A DNA stretch of 7,693 nucleotides, taken from assembly GCA_946061495.1 (NCBI GenBank), contig CAMGSV010000124.1, positions 1-7,693 on the forward strand. The letters are read 5' to 3'. How positions within the stretch are numbered: position 1 is the stretch's first letter; each line of letters starts with the position of its first letter. The notes under the pieces are model-generated. The model was not told where the DNA came from. It made no database searches and worked only from the letters and a program-made list of their open reading frames with translations. The position numbers and the translations under genes were made by a program. Origin of the DNA: an uncultured Spirochaetales bacterium (lineage in GTDB: Bacteria > Spirochaetota > Spirochaetia > Treponematales > Treponemataceae). Below, one piece after another: positions 7,261 to 7,693 of this stretch.

Positions 7261-7269
7261 ATTCTACCA
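7261..7269 (-). promoter_or_regulatory. weak extended -10 promoter candidate for the restriction operon
   Basis: On the minus strand 7269-7261 reads TGGTAGAAT, an extended -10 (TGn followed by TAGAAT, five of six consensus bases). Transcription would start about 18 bases before the first ATG, leaving room for the AAGGAG site. I see no good -35 at the right distance, although an extended -10 can tolerate that. The remainder of 7237-7334, between gene and repeat array, shows no clear hairpin or further gene. This is the most plausible operon promoter visible, but the evidence is only the motif and its position. Confidence 0.3.
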
Positions 7270-7334
7270 CAATCCTTCCACAAAATCCATTCTCCCCACT
7301 ACCTGTCCCAAACAATGCTACAATATGCAAAAAA

Positions 7335-7693
7335 CCAGTACTATCTGGAACTTCAAACCAGTACTGTCTGGAACTTCAAACCAGCACTATCTGGAACTTC
7401 AAACCAGCACTATCTGGAACTTCAAACCAGCACTATCTGGAACCTCAAACTAGCACTATCTGGAACCTCAAACTAGCACTATCTGGAACTTCAAACTAGT
7501 ACTATCTGGAACTTCAAACTAGTACTACCAAGAACTTCAAACCAGCACTGTCTGGAACTTCAAACCAGCACTGTCTGGAACTTCAAACTAGTACTATCTG
7601 GAACTTCAAACCAGTACTGCCTGGAACTTCAAACCAGTACTATCTGGAACTTCAAACCAGCACTATCTGGAACTTCAAACCAGCACTATCTGG
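7335..7693. repeat. tandem array of a 23-bp repeat, at least 16 units, continuing past the right edge
   Basis: Units begin every 23 bases without exception at 7335, 7358, 7381 and so on to 7680; the last is cut after 14 bases by the window edge. The consensus is CCAGYACTRT followed directly by CTGGAACTTCAAA. Variation is almost all transitions: C/T at unit positions 2, 5, 10 and 18 and A/G at position 9. CCAG and CTGG in each unit are inverted repeats around a 6-base loop, and the CTAG variants would still pair as G-U in RNA. Unit 9 (7519) is the exception: five bases in a row differ there and the CTGG arm is lost. There are no spacers, so this is not a CRISPR. It begins about 98 bp upstream of the restriction operon. 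It may be a minisatellite, an iteron-like protein-binding array or a structured RNA source. Confidence 0.95.

Noticed and set aside
6868..7499. Plus-strand open frames running from opposite the methylase-like gene into the 23-bp array, giving a repetitive peptide
   Set aside because: The repeat unit happens to have few stops on this strand, and 23 is not a multiple of three, so several frames stay open. Each frame ends at a TAG created by successive CTAG variant units, as expected for noncoding repeats. No ribosome binding site or family match was seen.
7335..7693. CRISPR array
   Set aside because: The repeats touch each other with no spacers, and no cas gene is in the window.

Overview
The window is almost entirely a defence island. 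All six recognisable genes read leftwards (minus strand), so the biological order is right to left. Strong purine-rich ribosome binding sites, short coupled junctions and the gene families suggest a Firmicutes-type bacterium, possibly a Negativicutes or Clostridia member. The species cannot be fixed from this sequence. Base composition is mosaic. The helicase part of the large restriction gene reaches about 67% GC in the 60-base line at 5761, while the genes left of about 3060 are AT-rich (27% GC in the line at 1561).

Region by region, in transcription order. 7335-7693 is a head-to-tail array of a 23-bp repeat, at least 16 units, running off the right edge. 7237-7334 is the leader of the operon, with a weak -10 candidate. 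7236-6259 encodes a 325-aa methyltransferase-like subunit with SAM-binding type motifs but no catalytic NPPY/DPPY. 6247-2228 encodes a 1339-aa fusion of a GIY-YIG-like nuclease domain, a superfamily 2 DEAH helicase, an N6-adenine methyltransferase with NPPY, and a target recognition domain. 2224-1820 encodes a 134-aa single-pass membrane protein. 1823-963 encodes a 286-aa protein with an N-terminal 'VLDFS' domain and a TIR domain. After a 59-bp gap that holds a 17-bp palindrome come darT (903-301) and the first 101 codons of darG (304-1, cut by the left edge), a DarTG toxin-antitoxin pair.

The first four genes are joined by gaps of 11 and 3 bp and a 4-bp ATGA overlap, so they look like one translationally coupled unit: a restriction-modification core followed by a membrane protein and a probable NAD-consuming TIR effector. 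DarT (predicted DNA ADP-ribosyltransferase) and DarG (macrodomain de-ADP-ribosylase) follow as a second unit with their own ATGA overlap. The inferred logic is layered immunity, with direct DNA restriction first and suicide or NAD-depletion and DNA-modification toxins as back-up. DarTG may also act as an addiction module that holds the island in place. The least familiar part is the coupling of membrane protein plus VLDFS-TIR protein directly to this two-gene restriction system.
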